This document shows positions 6,579 through 7,554 of a DNA stretch of 7,554 nt, piece after piece. This stretch comes from Verrucomicrobiales bacterium (GTDB lineage Bacteria > Verrucomicrobiota > Verrucomicrobiia > Verrucomicrobiales > DEV007). The DNA is taken from contig JAGNMT010000163.1 of the NCBI GenBank assembly GCA_017991025.1, positions 1 to 7,554 of the forward strand, given 5' to 3'. The notes beneath the pieces are model-generated. The model did no database searches and was not told the DNA's origin. It saw only the letters and a program-made list of their open reading frames with translations. The translations under genes and the position numbers were made by a program. Each line of letters opens with the position of its first letter. Position 1 is the first letter of the stretch.

Positions 6579-7554
6579 TCAGCTTATTAACTCCTTCATC
6601 GGAGGGAAACGGGGATCCACAAGGTAGGTAGGGCGCCCGGTGAGGTCCGGTATCGTCGTATTGCAGGCATCAATACCGGCGGCTTTATATAGGGTCGAAA
6701 AGACCTCCTGGAACTCGACCGGTCTCTCCACGGCTTCACCTCCAAGCCGATCTGTCGCGCCAATGATCTGGCCGTGATTCATCCCGCCGCAGGCGAGAAC
6801 GGCGCTGTTGACGCGCGGCCAGTGATCGCGCCCCCCGTTTGCATTGATCTTCGGCGTCCGCCCGAACTCACCCCAGACGATGACACTGACATCATCAGAG
6901 AGCCCGCGATCATGCAAGTCTTGGACGAGTGCGCTGAGCCCTTGATCCAGCATGGGGAATTCCGAGCGGGCGCTCTTGAAGTTATTGCTGTGCCAGTCCC
7001 AGCGCGAGAATCCAAGCGTCACACAACGGGCCCCGGCCTCAACCAGACGGCGGGCCATTAGAAACTGATCGAGCCGTCTCCAGCATCCGTCATCGAGATG
7101 TTGGTCTGTTCCCTTCCCATAGCGCGCAACGACTTGGGGATTCTCCTGGGAAATGTCGAGAGCGTTTGCGAGGGCGCTTGAGGTGAGCACGCCAAAAGCT
7201 TGCTCGTTGAAGGTATCGAGACCGGCCATCATGCCCGAGCGATCCACATCACGGCGGAAGTTGTCAAAGCTGGCGAGAAGAGAACGGCGATCATTGAGGC
7301 GATCCAGACTGACTCCCTTCAGTGTGATGTCCTCTTTTCCAGCTCCCCGGAAAGGAGTGAAAGGCGAATGCGAAGGCCCGAGAAATCCCGCCGGCCCCGG
7401 ATTGCCCCAGGGATCATGACCGCATTTGGGCGAGAGCCCAACGAAGGGAGGGCAGGTCTCGTTAACTCCACCTTGAAGTTTGGACATGGCCGCGCCTATA
7501 CTCGGCCAACCGCCGGGAGGGGCATTCGTGCGACTGGGGCGACCAGTCAAACAC
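6579..7554 (-). CDS. DUF1501 family protein, N-terminus cut by window edge
   Basis: The C-terminal 323 or more residues of a DUF1501 protein. This family is related to the alkaline phosphatase/sulfatase fold and is usually exported. The frame stays open to the right edge. The first possible start in it is a TTG at 7550, and the codon before is Cys, so the true start is very probably outside. Members are usually well above 400 residues, which fits a missing N-terminal third. Counting from that TTG, recognisable blocks are PPGGWPSIGAAMSKL (11-25), GSxLDRLNDRRSLL-type sequence (SLDRLNDRRSLL, 81-92), FSRWDWHSNN (181-190), VWGEFGRTPKI (225-235) and GRDHWP (240-245). The His and Asp of DWH and GRDHW, with the Glu of GEFGRTP, are likely metal or active-site residues by analogy with the superfamily. 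The TGA lies at 6579-6581. It is the first gene visible in the putative operon; substrate is unknown. Confidence 0.92.
   Translation of the reverse strand, partial: CLTGRPSRTNAPPGGWPSIGAAMSKLQGGVNETCPPFVGLSPKCGHDPWGNPGPAGFLGPSHSPFTPFRGAGKEDITLKGVSLDRLNDRRSLLASFDNFRRDVDRSGMMAGLDTFNEQAFGVLTSSALANALDISQENPQVVARYGKGTDQHLDDGCWRRLDQFLMARRLVEAGARCVTLGFSRWDWHSNNFKSARSEFPMLDQGLSALVQDLHDRGLSDDVSVIVWGEFGRTPKINANGGRDHWPRVNSAVLACGGMNHGQIIGATDRLGGEAVERPVEFQEVFSTLYKAAGIDACNTTIPDLTGRPTYLVDPRFPPMKELIS

Noticed and set aside
7548..7550. TTG as the start of the DUF1501 gene
   Set aside because: The frame is open upstream to the window edge and the family is longer, so the true start almost certainly lies outside.

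Overview
The window carries four genes, all on the minus strand, so transcription runs from high to low coordinates. They are closely spaced (116 bp, 41 bp, then a 1-base overlap) and look like one operon or most of one. DNA is GC-rich, very roughly 60% by eye. The set of families (DUF1501, DUF1549/DUF1553 planctomycete-type cytochrome, TIG/PPC protein, cytochrome-WD40 protein) is typical of the PVC superphylum, i.e. Planctomycetota or Verrucomicrobiota. I cannot decide between those phyla from this sequence. None of the three visible starts has a convincing Shine-Dalgarno sequence.

Layout in transcription order. (1) 7554-6579: a DUF1501 protein of the alkaline phosphatase/sulfatase-like fold, whose N-terminus lies beyond the right edge. 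(2) 6578-6463: a 116-bp gap with a weak hairpin. (3) 6462-3910: an 850-residue exported protein made of a Pro-Ala tract, two Ig-like (BIG2-type) domains flanking a CX4CH haem-like module, then DUF1549 (with CAQCH) and DUF1553. (4) 3868-1379: an 829-residue exported protein with two TIG-PPC units, further Ig-like domains and an alanine-rich helical segment. (5) 1379-1: an exported c-type cytochrome (CLACH) fused to WD40 repeats, running off the left edge inside or just after a long Pro/Ala linker.

The three genes with visible N-termini encode signal peptides, so the products should act in the periplasm or at the cell surface. Two carry putative haem sites, one has a metal-enzyme-like fold, and the rest of the protein mass is beta-sandwich or propeller binding modules. 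A surface redox or hydrolytic complex is a reasonable inference, but substrate and reaction are unknown for these families. No RNA genes, CRISPR arrays, insertion sequences or integrase genes were seen.

The most unusual sequence feature is a pair of 60-bp tracts of the hexamer CAGGTG, ten units each, in two different genes of the operon. Both are read as Ala-Pro on the coding strand, one just after a signal peptide and one within a linker.
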